64,000 bases of DNA from Gallaecimonas sp045291545 (GCF_045291545.1 NZ_CP149514.1:1798001-1862000), one strand, 5' to 3'; numbered from the stretch's first letter, positions 15,712 through 24,508 are shown. The notes: a model not told the origin generated them from the letters alone. Made by a program: numbers and translations.

Positions 15712-16619
15712 TTGAGGTACTCAAAGCCGGGGTGCTGGCCACGGTGCAGGATGGTGGCCGCCCAGGTCTTCGGGCACAGGGAGTACCGGCAGCCGGGGCT
15801 ATGGATACCCTGGCAATGCAGGTAGCTAACCGCTTTCTGGCCAAAGCCCCCGACGCTCCTTTGCTGGAAATCACCTTCGGCCAGACGCAGCTGCGGGTAC
15901 AAAAAAGTGGCTGGGTAGCTCTGACCGGTGCCGACCTTGGTGCCAGCCTTGATGACCAGCCCATTACTCCTGGCTGGCGCTTTGCTGTCAAAGCGGGCCA
16001 GCTATTGCATTTTCGCCAGCCCAAACAGGGTTTTCGCGCTTACCTAGCGTTTAGTGGCGAGCTGACGGTTCCGCAGGTGCTAGGCTCTGCCAGTGTTGAT
16101 GTCGGCGCCGGCTTCAATACGCCGCTGGTCACCGGCCAGCAGCTGCACTGGCAGCCCAGCCAATCCTTTGCCGAGCCACAGTTTGTACGGCTCCCCCGCG
16201 CCGGGCGCTTGCGGCTGCTGCCCGGACCCCATTACGACAGCTTTGATCGATTATCGCAGCAGCGGCTTTGGCACCATCACTGGAATATTGACGCCCAGAG
16301 TAACCGCATGGGATATCGCCTCAGCGGTCCCCGCCTGAGCAGCAGCGCCGGTGATCAACTGCCCTCGCAGGGCGTGCTGCCGGGCGTGATCCAGGTGCCA
16401 GGTAATGGCCAGCCCATCATTTTAGGGCCCGATGCGCAGGCTACCGGCGGCTATCCTATTATTGCGGTGGTGATCAGCGCTGACCGCTGGCAATTGGGCC
16501 AGTGGGGGCCTGGCCGCCATCTGTCATTCCTGCCCTGTTCGCCAGCCGAAGCCGACTTTGCCTGGCAGCAGCAACAACAGTATTTAGCGAATATGGAGGC
16601 GTTCCTTGCTGCACATTGA
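15708..16619 (+). CDS. pxpC: 5-oxoprolinase subunit PxpC (KipA-like)
   Basis: 303 residues of the biotin-dependent carboxyltransferase-like/KipA fold: VLKAGVLATVQDGGRPGLRA at the N-terminus, GAMDTLAMQVANRF, then the SNRMGYRLSGPRL and PGVIQVPGNGQPIIL segments. PxpC forms the heteromeric ATP-dependent oxoprolinase core with PxpB. Starts in the 4-base overlap with pxpB and its 3' end overlaps the pxpA start by 14 bases. Confidence 0.93.
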   Translation: MIEVLKAGVLATVQDGGRPGLRAQGVPAAGAMDTLAMQVANRFLAKAPDAPLLEITFGQTQLRVQKSGWVALTGADLGASLDDQPITPGWRFAVKAGQLLHFRQPKQGFRAYLAFSGELTVPQVLGSASVDVGAGFNTPLVTGQQLHWQPSQSFAEPQFVRLPRAGRLRLLPGPHYDSFDRLSQQRLWHHHWNIDAQSNRMGYRLSGPRLSSSAGDQLPSQGVLPGVIQVPGNGQPIILGPDAQATGGYPIIAVVISADRWQLGQWGPGRHLSFLPCSPAEADFAWQQQQQYLANMEAFLAAH

Positions 16620-17358
16620 CTTCAATGCGGATCTGGGCGAAGGCTATGATTTCGATAGCGAACTCATGCCCCTGCTGAGCTCCGTCAATATTGCTTGTGG
16701 GTTTCACGCCGGTAACCCGACGCTCATGGCGGCCACTCTGGACGCCGCCCTTGAGCATGGCGTAGCCATCGGCGCACACCCAGGCTACGACGATAAAAGC
16801 CACTTTGGTCGCCGACCACAGCAACTGCCATTGCAGCAGGTTTATGATCTGGTGCTCTATCAGGCTGGCGCCCTCAAAGCCATGGCCGAAGCCCGGGGCG
16901 GCCGTTTGCATCACATCAAACCACATGGCGCCTTGTACAATCAGGCCGCCGAAGATCCGGCGCTGGCAGAGGCCATTGTCTGCGCCACCAAAGCCTTGGG
17001 CGATAATGTGATGCTCTACGGCCTGGCCGGCAGTGCACTGATCGAATGCGCACAAGCAGTGGGCGTGCCGGCTGTCAGTGAGGTGTTTGCCGATCGCCGC
17101 TACCGTGCTGATGGCAGCTTGACACCGCGCAGCGAACCCGACGCCGTATTGGCCGACCACCAGCAGGTTCGCCAGCAGGTGATGGACATGGTCTGTCATG
17201 GCCGTGTTTACGACCGTGATGGCAATGTCTTGTCGCTGCGCGCCGAAACCCTGTGCCTGCATGGTGATAATCCCGCCGCTCTGGCCCTGGCGCAAATGCT
17301 GAGCCAATCGCTTACCGATAGCAGCATCACCATTCGGGTACCTGATGGAAAGCGTTAA
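16606..17358 (+). CDS. pxpA: 5-oxoprolinase subunit PxpA (LamB/YcsF family)
   Basis: 250 residues; the family opening DFNADLGEGY is at residues 4-13, followed by SSVNIACGFHAGNP and GAHPGYDD and RRPQ, all conserved LamB/YcsF motifs. A TTG start at 16606 is favoured: GGAGG lies about 6 bases before it and the D-x-N-x-D motif starts at once. It overlaps pxpC by 14 bases. The product opens or carboxyl-activates the oxoproline ring together with PxpBC. Confidence 0.93.
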   Translation: MLHIDFNADLGEGYDFDSELMPLLSSVNIACGFHAGNPTLMAATLDAALEHGVAIGAHPGYDDKSHFGRRPQQLPLQQVYDLVLYQAGALKAMAEARGGRLHHIKPHGALYNQAAEDPALAEAIVCATKALGDNVMLYGLAGSALIECAQAVGVPAVSEVFADRRYRADGSLTPRSEPDAVLADHQQVRQQVMDMVCHGRVYDRDGNVLSLRAETLCLHGDNPAALALAQMLSQSLTDSSITIRVPDGKR

Positions 17359-18031
17359 CTACTGGCCGTTGTTGGGCGTTGCCGCTGTGGCCATTGGCTT
17401 TGCCTTGCGTTTCAATCCGCTGCTGGTTGTGACCCTGGCGGGTCTCGTCACCGGTTTTGCCGATCAGATGACCTTGAGTGCCATTCTCGCCGACCTGGGC
17501 AATGGCTTTGCCCACACCAGGACGCTGTCGCTGATCTTGGTGTTACCGCTGGCGGTGGTGGGCTTGTTGGAGCGCCATGGGCTGCGCGAGCATGCCGGGC
17601 AGTGGATTGCCCGCTTCCAGTATGCCTCGGCCGGGCGTTTACTGGCTTTTTACCTGCTGCTACGGGAGTTATCTGCCGCTCTGGGGCTGACCAGCCTCGG
17701 CGGCCACCCACAAATGGTACGACCGTTACTGGCACCGATGACCGAGGGAGCAGCCAAACGCCTTTTTGGCCCGTTGCAGCGGCACCAGCAGCAACGGCTG
17801 CGGGCCATGGCTGCGGCCACCGACAATGTCGGTTTGTTTTTCGGTGAGGATATCTTCGTCGCTTTCGGCGCGGTCATGCTGATGCACAGTTTCCTCAGCG
17901 ATGCAGGCATTGACACCGTACCTTTGCATATTGCCCTGTGGGGGCTGCCAACGGCCCTGTGCGCCCTGCTTATTCATGGCACCCGGGTGTTGTTACTGGA
18001 CCGGCAGTTACGGCAGGGGTCAGGGCAATGA
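17345..18031 (+). CDS. DUF969 family 5-oxoproline transporter subunit (predicted)
   Basis: 228 residues with five or six hydrophobic segments, opening with YWPLLGVAAVAIGFALRFNPL and a GLVTGFADQM motif. DUF969 and DUF979 proteins occur as a pair beside pxp genes and are predicted to form a two-part 5-oxoproline permease (established by association, not by direct assay as far as I know). Overlaps pxpA by 14 bases and DUF979 by 4, supporting a single transcript. Confidence 0.85.
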   Translation: MESVNYWPLLGVAAVAIGFALRFNPLLVVTLAGLVTGFADQMTLSAILADLGNGFAHTRTLSLILVLPLAVVGLLERHGLREHAGQWIARFQYASAGRLLAFYLLLRELSAALGLTSLGGHPQMVRPLLAPMTEGAAKRLFGPLQRHQQQRLRAMAAATDNVGLFFGEDIFVAFGAVMLMHSFLSDAGIDTVPLHIALWGLPTALCALLIHGTRVLLLDRQLRQGSGQ

Positions 18032-18972
18032 CCGTTACCTTTTTCTATTGGCTGGCCGGCCTGCTGTTACTGGCCAATGCCCTGCTGACACTCAAGGACA
18101 GCGCACACCCCAAACGCTGGAGCAGTGCGCTGTTCTGGGCGCTGTTTGGCGCCTTGTTTATTGTCAGTGACTGGCTGCCGGCAACTGTGACCGGGGTACT
18201 GGTGCTGATAATGGCGCTGCTTGGCGGGCTCAACTGGGTCAGTGCCGGGCAGGCACCGGAAGAGGAGCCAAAGCAACGTCAGCAGCGGGCCACATTGCTT
18301 GGCCACCGGTTATTCTGGCCGGCACTGACCATTCCATTACTGACCCTGGTCGGTAGTTTGTTACTACCCTGGCTGGACCAGCAGGGTCTGCACTGGGTGC
18401 CGGCCCGTCAGGCCACTCTGGTCAGCCTGGGCCTGGCCTGTGTGCTGGCTTTTGTGCTGGCACTAAAGCTGACCCGCGAAAGCCTGGGTCAGGGCCTGAA
18501 GGAAAACCGCCGCCTGACCGACGCCGTTGGCTGGCCCATGCTGCTACCGCAAATGCTGGCGGTCCTGGGGATCTTGTTTGCCCATGCCGGCGTTGGCGAT
18601 GCGGTTGCCGCTATTGCCAAGTCATTGCTACCGGAGGATATGCGCCTGGCGGTGATCATTGCCTATGGCGTTGGCATGGCCCTTTTTACCATGATCATGG
18701 GGAATGCCTTTGCCGCTTTCCCGGTCATGACAGCCGGCATTGGCATTCCTTTTTTGGTTGACCAGTATCATGCCGATCCGGCAATTATGGCGGCAATCGG
18801 TATGTTCAGTGGCTACTGCGGTACCCTGATGACCCCCATGGCCGCCAATTTCAATGTTGTGCCGGCGGCTTTGTTAGAGCTTGATGATCGTCACGGCGTT
18901 ATCAAAGCGCAGATACCAACTGCCCTGATGTTGCTGTTGGCGAATATTGTCTTGATGTGGTGGCTATTATGA
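18028..18972 (+). CDS. DUF979 family 5-oxoproline transporter subunit (predicted)
   Basis: About 314 residues with eight or more hydrophobic segments. Motifs of the family seen: GNAFAAFPVMTAGIGIPF and GYCGTLMTPMAANFN near the C-terminus. ATG at 18028 lies in an ATGA overlap with DUF969; the frame is open to 17938 but the overlap start is the natural one. Partner of the preceding protein in the inner membrane. Confidence 0.85.
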   Translation: MTVTFFYWLAGLLLLANALLTLKDSAHPKRWSSALFWALFGALFIVSDWLPATVTGVLVLIMALLGGLNWVSAGQAPEEEPKQRQQRATLLGHRLFWPALTIPLLTLVGSLLLPWLDQQGLHWVPARQATLVSLGLACVLAFVLALKLTRESLGQGLKENRRLTDAVGWPMLLPQMLAVLGILFAHAGVGDAVAAIAKSLLPEDMRLAVIIAYGVGMALFTMIMGNAFAAFPVMTAGIGIPFLVDQYHADPAIMAAIGMFSGYCGTLMTPMAANFNVVPAALLELDDRHGVIKAQIPTALMLLLANIVLMWWLL

Positions 18973-19604
18973 AAATTTTACTCACCGGCTTTGAGCCGTT
19001 TGGCGGTGAGCCGATAAACCCCTCCTGGGAAGCCGTAAAAGCCCTGGCTGGCTACCGCGACAGTGTGGTCAGTTTGATGTTGCCCTGTGTGTTCGACGAA
19101 GCCATTAGCGTATTGGCACAAACGGCCGGCGCTTTGGCACCCGAGGTGATCCTGGCTGTCGGCCAGGCCGGTGGCCGCAGCGGGATCAGCTTAGAAAAGG
19201 TGGCCATCAACCTCAACGACGCCCGAATAGCCGATAACAAGGGCCAGCAACCGATCGATACGGCCGTCGTCAAGGGCGGCCCTAATGCCTATTTTGCAAC
19301 AGTTCCGGTAAAAAGGCTGGTGGCCGAGCTCAACCATGCCGGCATTGAAGCCTCAGTGTCCTATAGCGCCGGCACTTACGTCTGTAACCACTTGTTTTAT
19401 GGTGCTTGCCACCTGGCTCGCCAACTGCGCCCGGAGCCGGCGGTGGGCTTTGTACACATTCCCTTTTTGCCAGAGCAGGCCCAGCGCCACCCCGGCAACC
19501 CATCCCTGCCACTGCCGACCTTGATCACGGCATTGGAACGGCTATGCGATACTCTGCTGGCAAAAACCGAGGAACTCAACCACAGCGCCGGCACTACCCA
19601 CTGA
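18969..19604 (+). CDS. pcp: Pyrrolidone-carboxylate peptidase (pyroglutamyl peptidase I)
   Basis: About 211 residues. MKILLTGFEPFGGEPINPSW is the canonical family start; the catalytic Cys is in GTYVCNHLFY, the His in GFVHIPFLP, and the Glu in the SLEKVAINL segment. The enzyme (C15) removes N-terminal pyroglutamate from peptides in the cytoplasm. It starts in an ATGA overlap with DUF979, so one transcript supplies release, uptake and hydrolysis of pyroglutamate. Confidence 0.95.
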   Translation: MKILLTGFEPFGGEPINPSWEAVKALAGYRDSVVSLMLPCVFDEAISVLAQTAGALAPEVILAVGQAGGRSGISLEKVAINLNDARIADNKGQQPIDTAVVKGGPNAYFATVPVKRLVAELNHAGIEASVSYSAGTYVCNHLFYGACHLARQLRPEPAVGFVHIPFLPEQAQRHPGNPSLPLPTLITALERLCDTLLAKTEELNHSAGTTH

Positions 19605-19610
19605 GGCCCC

Positions 19611-20210
19611 ATGCGTAAATATTTACTGTTACTGCTACTGCTGCTAAGCCCTCTAAGCTGGAGTAAAACACTGCTCATTCTGGGGGATTCGCTGTCGGCC
19701 GGTTATGGCCTGAAGACCGATCAGACCTGGGTCAAGTTGCTGAGTGAACGCATGGCGCAGCAGGCGCCTGGCTGGCAGTTGGTCAATGCCAGCATCAGTG
19801 GCGAAACCACCGGCGGCGCGCTACGCCGGTTACCGGCCATTTTGCAACAACAGCACCCGGATCTGGTGTTTATTGAGCTGGGCGGTAACGATGGCCTGCG
19901 CGGCTACCCGATAGCCAACATGCAAGCGAATCTCAATGCCTTGGTAAAACAAAGCCAGGCGGCCGGCGCCAAAGTATTAATGATGGAGATCTGGCTACCG
20001 CCCAACTACGGGCCCCGTTATCTAGACGCTTTTAAAGCCAGCTTTGCCAAGGTAGCCAAAGCCGAAGGTGCCACACTGGTGCCTTTTTTCGCCCGCCATA
20101 TTGCCACCGAAGCTGGCATGATCCAGGCCGACGGCATCCACCCTACAGCCAAGGCGCAACCGCTGTTGATGGAAGACATTTGGGCCACTTTACAGCCGTT
20201 ACTAAAATAA
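19611..20210 (+). CDS. tesA: Arylesterase / acyl-CoA thioesterase I, GDSL family
   Basis: 199 residues with signal peptide (LLLLLLLSPLSWS), so periplasmic. SGNH blocks: block I LGDSLSAGYG, block II Gly in ISGETTGG, block III GGNDGLRG, block V DGIHPTAKAQ with catalytic Asp and His. This is TesA/ApeA/PldC, a multifunctional esterase. It begins only 6 bases after the pcp stop codon, so may share the operon transcript, and ends in a bidirectional terminator. Confidence 0.93.
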   Translation: MRKYLLLLLLLLSPLSWSKTLLILGDSLSAGYGLKTDQTWVKLLSERMAQQAPGWQLVNASISGETTGGALRRLPAILQQQHPDLVFIELGGNDGLRGYPIANMQANLNALVKQSQAAGAKVLMMEIWLPPNYGPRYLDAFKASFAKVAKAEGATLVPFFARHIATEAGMIQADGIHPTAKAQPLLMEDIWATLQPLLK

Positions 20211-20240
20211 TAAAGCCGCTCAGTGAGCGACTTTATTATT
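20206..20240. terminator. Bidirectional terminator between tesA and the lipoprotein gene
   Basis: AATAATAAAG and CTTTATTATT flank GCTcagtgAGC, giving a hairpin with A- and T-rich arms usable from both sides; it includes the tesA stop codon. Confidence 0.8.
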
Positions 20241-21213
20241 ACCCGGCCGGCGGCACAAAATCCGGCTGAGCATCTGCCAGACTGAGCGGCATCATGGTGG
20301 TTGTGACATCACCCTGCCAGGCAATAAAAGCCCGACAAAATTTCAGTGAGGCACGAATACTTCGCTCATCACTGCCCTTTTGCGGCCAACTGAGCCCCTG
20401 AGCATCCATGTAGTGCTGGGCATTTTTCATCAGCAAGGTGCCGGCATACAGTTGCAAAGCCGCCGGATCATGGTGGCGCTCATAGTTCTTTTTGAACACG
20501 CCCAGCACCATGCTCAGCATCGGCACCTTGGTACCGCCCTTGACTGTTTCGGCTTGCCCCAGAGCCAGCGCCGGCCGGGCTGCAATTTTCCAACACTGGG
20601 CATTGGCCTGACGTTTGACTGGGTCCAGGCTGGGAGCATCTACCGCCTGTTGATAAAGCGAGCCCATAACGGCCAAGCCATAACGCATATGCTGGCGATA
20701 TGCCGAGCTGTCAGCGCCTTGCTGGTTATTCAGCGCCAGGGTATAAGCCAGTGGCAGTGCCGCGCTGTCGTCGACCTCGGTGACCACATTGACACGGCTT
20801 TTGGCTGGCATCAGCCTGACAAAGCCTGCTACCGGCACTTGCTGCTGGCTGTCGAGATATGAGGCGATGGCCTGCAACTGCGTTAACCCCTGTTGCCAGC
20901 GTCGCTGTTGCTGGTCATTAAGCGGATCGGCCGGTGACGTTGCCAGCGTCAAAGACCAGCTTTGCTCGCTACTATGTACTGTTTTCCCCTGGCGCATAGC
21001 AGGCTGAGATAGTGCCGGGCCATCGGTATCATCGGCATTGACCCGGCTGTACCAGGTGCCGTGATATTGCCCATTCTGGTGGCTGACATTGCCGTAAAAA
21101 AGCCGCACATTGGCACGCTTCAGTGCCGGTTCCATGATTTGTTCCATGGTGCTGGTACAACCGGCCAGCAACACCGTAGCTAGGCTACCGAGCATAACCC
21201 CTTTGCACTTCAT
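20239..21213 (-). CDS. Hypothetical outer-membrane lipoprotein
   Basis: About 324 residues with a lipoprotein signal ending in VLLAGC, so a lipid-anchored envelope protein (Thr-Ser after Cys predicts outer-membrane sorting). The mature part is soluble and mixed; the segment MLSMVLGVFKKNYERHHDP and several helical blocks are notable, but I do not recognise the family. ATG at 21213 has AGGA upstream and puts the signal at the N-terminus; the frame is open to 21297. No operon partner. Confidence 0.75.
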   Translation of the reverse strand: MKCKGVMLGSLATVLLAGCTSTMEQIMEPALKRANVRLFYGNVSHQNGQYHGTWYSRVNADDTDGPALSQPAMRQGKTVHSSEQSWSLTLATSPADPLNDQQQRRWQQGLTQLQAIASYLDSQQQVPVAGFVRLMPAKSRVNVVTEVDDSAALPLAYTLALNNQQGADSSAYRQHMRYGLAVMGSLYQQAVDAPSLDPVKRQANAQCWKIAARPALALGQAETVKGGTKVPMLSMVLGVFKKNYERHHDPAALQLYAGTLLMKNAQHYMDAQGLSWPQKGSDERSIRASLKFCRAFIAWQGDVTTTMMPLSLADAQPDFVPPAG

Positions 21214-21380
21214 ATTTCGTCCTGTAAGTACCATTGTTGATGGCATGAAAATCACGGTACTGCTGGTTTCACTACCAACAATTAACTGACACATCAATTA
21301 TGAAGTAAAGAAAGGTGGCGCCGGTCACACTATCCTGGCATTTCACGGTGGTGCTCAGGCCTGCTACAGGGGCTAAAGAA

Positions 21381-21410
21381 AAAGGGCCACTCATTCGAGT
21401 GGCCCTTTAT
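21381..21410 (-). terminator. Terminator of the tRNA-Ala/Glu/Ala transcript
   Basis: AAAGGGCCACTC, loop attcg, then GAGTGGCCCTTT: a 12-base-pair hairpin just beyond the 3' end of the last tRNA on the minus strand, with a run of T on that strand (A on the plus strand). Confidence 0.85.
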
Positions 21411-21411
21411 T

Positions 21412-21487
<76 letters not shown>

Positions 21488-21493
21488 AAATTG

Positions 21494-21569
21494 TGGCGTC
21501 CCCTAGGGGATTCGAACCCCTGTTACCGCCGTGAAAGGGCGGTGTCCTAGGCCTCTAGACGAAGGGGAC
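21494..21569 (-). tRNA. tRNA-Glu (TTC)
   Basis: 76 bases with encoded CCA. Acceptor GTCCCCT/AGGGGAC, anticodon stem-loop CCGCC-CTTTCAC-GGCGG giving anticodon TTC, T-loop GGTTCGAATCC. It lies 6 bases from the first tRNA-Ala and close to gltX, the enzyme that charges it. Confidence 0.97.
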
Positions 21570-21730
21570 AAAAATCAGTTTCGGCAAAAAATTATTTTGC
21601 TCTGATTTTTGCAAGGCAGACTTTGCTGGTCAAAGTCGAACGGTTACACCGCTTTGCCTTTGCATCAGTTCTAGGTAACTGACGGCTTTTAAATTATCGG
21701 GTACTAAAAAACCTACCCAATAACCGAGTT

Positions 21731-21806
<76 letters not shown>

Positions 21807-21845
21807 TGACAGCGGGGAGCGGTGCTCCCCGTCAGTGCGAGGCGC

Positions 21846-21874
21846 ATTCTATGCACCCCATAAAACCAAGTCAA
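21846..21874 (-). promoter_or_regulatory. Promoter of the tRNA-Ala/Glu/Ala cluster
   Basis: On the minus strand, -35 TTGACT, a 17-base spacer and -10 TAGAAT, followed by a GC-rich GCGCCTC discriminator typical of stringently controlled stable-RNA promoters. It lies within the gltX-tRNA gap about 40 bases before the first tRNA. Confidence 0.85.
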
Positions 21875-21884
21875 TACGCTTTTT

Positions 21885-23297
21885 TTATTCGGCTGCGCGT
21901 TTGGCTATAAATTCAGCGGCTTGCTCAAGGCGGGCAAGGCAACGTTGCTGGCCGATAAGGTGCGCCGTAACATCCAGCGACGGTGACTGGCCGGCACCGG
22001 TAATGGCAACCCGCAGTGGCATGCCCACCTTGCCCATACCCACGGCCAGTTCGTCCGCCGTAGCCTGAATCGCCTGATGAATGGTTTCTGGTGTCCAGTC
22101 ACTGAGCGCCGCCAGCTTACTTTTTACCAGCGCCAAAGGCTCTGCTGCCACCGGCCGCAGATGCTTTTTCGCAGCGGTCGGTTCAAAGTCCGTGAAGTCT
22201 TCATAGAAATAACGGCTTTGCGCCGCCAGCTCCTTGAGCGTATCCACCCGCTCGCCAAGCACCTTCACCAAGGCTGCCAGCGTTGGGCCGTTGTCAGTGT
22301 TGATACCCTGATCGGCCATATGCCAGGCCAGATAGCTGGCCACTTCTTCTGCCGGCAAGGTTCGAATGTAGTGGTTATTCAGCCAGTTGAGCTTTTCCGT
22401 ATTAAAGGCACTGGCGGCTTTATTGATGGCATCCAGGCTGAATAGCTCAATCATTTCCTGGCGGCTGAAGACTTCCTGATCACCGTGTGACCAGCCCAGT
22501 CGTACCAGATAGTTGAGCAGCGCCTGCGGCAGGTAGCCATCATCACGGTATTGCATTACCGATACCGCACCGTGGCGTTTTGACAGCTTCTTGCCGTCAT
22601 CACCGAGGATCATCGATACATGCGCATAGCTCGGTATCGGTGCTCCCAGGGCTTCGAGGATGTTGATCTGCCGCGGCGTGTTGTTGATGTGATCTTCCCC
22701 GCGCACCACATGGGTAATGCCCATGTCCCAGTCGTCCACCACCACACAGAAGTTGTAGGTGGGGCTGCCGTCGGTACGCTGAATAATCAAATCGTCCAGC
22801 TCCTGATTGGCAAACTCAATCCGGCCCCGAACCTGGTCATCAAACACCACCGAGCCCTGCTGCGGGTTCTTAAAGCGGATCACAAAAGGGGCATCAGCCG
22901 CCGGAGCTTCACTCAGGTGCCGGCACTTGCCGTCATAGCGGGGCTTTTCGCCATTGGCCATTTGCTCTTCGCGCATAGCATCCAGGCGTTCCACCGAGCA
23001 ATAGCACTTGTAGGCCTTGCCTTCTTCCAGCAACTTGGCCACCAGCTCACGGTAGCGGTCAAAACGCGCGGTCTGGTAATAAGGGCCTTCATCCCAGTTC
23101 AAATCCAGCCATTTCATGCCATCGAGAATGGCTTCAATGGCTTCCGGCGTCGAGCGCTCCAGATCGGTGTCTTCGATACGCAGCACAAATTCGCCCTGAT
23201 TGGCGCGGGCATAGAGCCAGGAATACAGAGCGGTGCGGGCACCACCAACATGCAAAAAGCCGGTTGGGCTGGGAGCAAAGCGGGTTTTTACGTTCAT
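21885..23297 (-). CDS. gltX: Glutamate-tRNA ligase
   Basis: 470 residues. Class I synthetase: HIGH-type motif in RFAPSPTGFLHVGGARTAL (first residues), glutamate-specific region, and KMSKS-type motif KKLSKRHG near residue 240. Charges tRNA-Glu in the cytoplasm. The ATG at 23297 is preferred over a TTG three bases upstream. The gene lies between tRNA-Ala(GGC) genes downstream and three tRNA-Val(TAC) genes divergently upstream, the same neighbourhood as in E. coli. Confidence 0.97.
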   Translation of the reverse strand: MNVKTRFAPSPTGFLHVGGARTALYSWLYARANQGEFVLRIEDTDLERSTPEAIEAILDGMKWLDLNWDEGPYYQTARFDRYRELVAKLLEEGKAYKCYCSVERLDAMREEQMANGEKPRYDGKCRHLSEAPAADAPFVIRFKNPQQGSVVFDDQVRGRIEFANQELDDLIIQRTDGSPTYNFCVVVDDWDMGITHVVRGEDHINNTPRQINILEALGAPIPSYAHVSMILGDDGKKLSKRHGAVSVMQYRDDGYLPQALLNYLVRLGWSHGDQEVFSRQEMIELFSLDAINKAASAFNTEKLNWLNNHYIRTLPAEEVASYLAWHMADQGINTDNGPTLAALVKVLGERVDTLKELAAQSRYFYEDFTDFEPTAAKKHLRPVAAEPLALVKSKLAALSDWTPETIHQAIQATADELAVGMGKVGMPLRVAITGAGQSPSLDVTAHLIGQQRCLARLEQAAEFIAKRAAE

Positions 23298-23420
23298 CAA
23301 TACACTTGTTCAGTTAAGGCAGGCCAGATAAGTGCGACATTCTAGCACCGCTGTGAAAGCGCCCCAAGCAGGCTGAATGCCGAAAAATCCAGCACTCAGA
23401 CAGCGTTGCGGAAAATTGGG

Positions 23421-23448
23421 TTGACACCCCAATCGCCCCACCTATAAT
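23421..23448 (+). promoter_or_regulatory. Promoter of the tRNA-Val cluster
   Basis: Consensus -35 TTGACA (23421-23426), 16-base spacer, and perfect -10 TATAAT (23443-23448), 18 bases before the first tRNA-Val. Confidence 0.92.
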
Positions 23449-23465
23449 ACCGCTCCACATGGCAG

Positions 23466-23541
23466 GGGTGATTAGCTCAGTTGGGAGAGCACCTCCCTTA
23501 CAAGGAGGGGGTCACTGGTTCGAACCCGGTATCACCCACCA
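23466..23541 (+). tRNA. tRNA-Val (TAC), copy 1
   Basis: 76 bases with encoded CCA. Acceptor GGGTGAT/ATCACCC, anticodon stem-loop CCTCC-CTTACAA-GGAGG with anticodon TAC. Differs from copies 2 and 3 by GGTTCGAA instead of GGTTCGAG in the T-arm. Confidence 0.97.
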
Positions 23542-23601
23542 TTTTCCTGCTCATGTATGACAATGTGGCGTCATTATTCCCAAGACGACACTACAGCTTT
23601 A

Positions 23602-23677
23602 GGGTGATTAGCTCAGTTGGGAGAGCACCTCCCTTACAAGGAGGGGGTCACTGGTTCGAGCCCGGTATCACCCACCA
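23602..23677 (+). tRNA. tRNA-Val (TAC), copy 2
   Basis: 76 bases, encoded CCA, anticodon TAC. The 60-base spacer before it and the 46-base spacer after it share CCCAAGACG, CACTACAGCTTTAG and a CATTTT start, showing that tRNA and spacer were duplicated as a unit. Confidence 0.97.
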
Positions 23678-23723
23678 TTTTGACAACGTGACGTCATATT
23701 CCCAAGACGGCACTACAGCTTTA

Positions 23724-23799
23724 GGGTGATTAGCTCAGTTGGGAGAGCACCTCCCTTACAAGGAGGGGGTCACTGGTTCGAGCCCGGTATCACCCACCA
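23724..23799 (+). tRNA. tRNA-Val (TAC), copy 3
   Basis: 76 bases, encoded CCA, anticodon TAC, same sequence as copy 2. Last tRNA of the transcript, followed directly by a terminator. Confidence 0.97.
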
Positions 23800-23804
23800 T
23801 TTTG

Positions 23805-23832
23805 AAAAAGGTCGCAGCAATGCGGCCTTTTT
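23805..23832 (+). terminator. Terminator of the tRNA-Val operon
   Basis: AAAAAGGTCGCA, loop, TGCGGCCTTTTTT: hairpin with T-run 6 bases after the third tRNA-Val. Confidence 0.9.
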
Positions 23833-23983
23833 TGCTTTAAGACGCTCAGCCTGCTCAAAACTCTTGTCGCCGTGACCAAACGGCTTACAGGCCAAGCCGG
23901 CAACCTCCATGAAAATGCCGCAATGGAGCCATCCGCCCTGTCACTGGTTTTGACAGCACTATGATATTCGCCGATACCGCCGG

Positions 23984-23992
23984 TGGTATAAT
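23984..23992 (+). promoter_or_regulatory. Extended -10 promoter for the YeeE/YedE pair
   Basis: TGGTATAAT: perfect -10 hexamer with an upstream TG dinucleotide, 43 bases before the predicted ATG. No well-placed -35 is evident (a TTGACA is 31 bases upstream, too far). Confidence 0.5.
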
Positions 23993-24034
23993 GCCCGCCT
24001 TGTTATGACAACAAAGCACACGCAGGTAGTTATC

Positions 24035-24508
24035 ATGGATATTGCGTCACTTTTTCCGCTGGGGGTCTTTCACTACATTGCCGGCGGCATCTGTATTGGT
24101 CTGGCGACAAGCCTGATCTTTATCTTTACCGGCCAGGTAGCCGGTATGAGTTCTTTTTTGACCACCAGTTTGTCGTGGGTGTCACGCCATCATTACTTTC
24201 ACCAGCAACAGCATCTTGCCTCGCGGCATTGGCGGCTGTTGCTGGCCATCGGGCTGATTGCAGGGGCGGCCTTATACTGGTTTATCTTTGCCCAGCACAG
24301 CCCCTGGCACACACAGGTACAGTGGTGGCAGCTTGCCGTGGGCGGCTTTATCGCCGGTTTCGGTGCCCGCCTCAGTAGCGGTTGCACCTCCGGGCACGGG
24401 ATCTGCGGCATGGCGTCACTGCACGCCCCTTCTTTGTTTGCCGTACTGACGTTCCTGGCCACGGCCTTTATCTCTGCCAACCTGATCACACTGCTTGGAG
24501 GCCTGTAA
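24035..24508 (+). CDS. YeeE/YedE family transporter subunit, first half
   Basis: About 157 residues, four to five membrane helices, with the family signature SGCTSGHGICGMA near residue 118 (Cys thought to handle thiosulfate or sulfur compounds in the thiosulfate-importer YeeE family). In many proteobacteria the long YeeE is split into two short proteins, as here. ATG at 24035 gives a normal membrane start; the frame is open to 24005. The stop TAA shares one base with the next ATG. Confidence 0.88.
   Translation: MDIASLFPLGVFHYIAGGICIGLATSLIFIFTGQVAGMSSFLTTSLSWVSRHHYFHQQQHLASRHWRLLLAIGLIAGAALYWFIFAQHSPWHTQVQWWQLAVGGFIAGFGARLSSGCTSGHGICGMASLHAPSLFAVLTFLATAFISANLITLLGGL

Noticed and set aside
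23466..23799. Three spaced near-identical 76-base units resembling a repeat array
   Set aside because: They fold as tRNA-Val(TAC); likewise the 63.2-63.5 kb units are tRNA-Asn. No CRISPR-like short repeat with unique spacers exists in the window.
23950..23992. TTGACA with TATAAT as one promoter before the YeeE/YedE pair
   Set aside because: The 31-base spacing is too long for a standard sigma70 promoter; only the extended -10 was kept.
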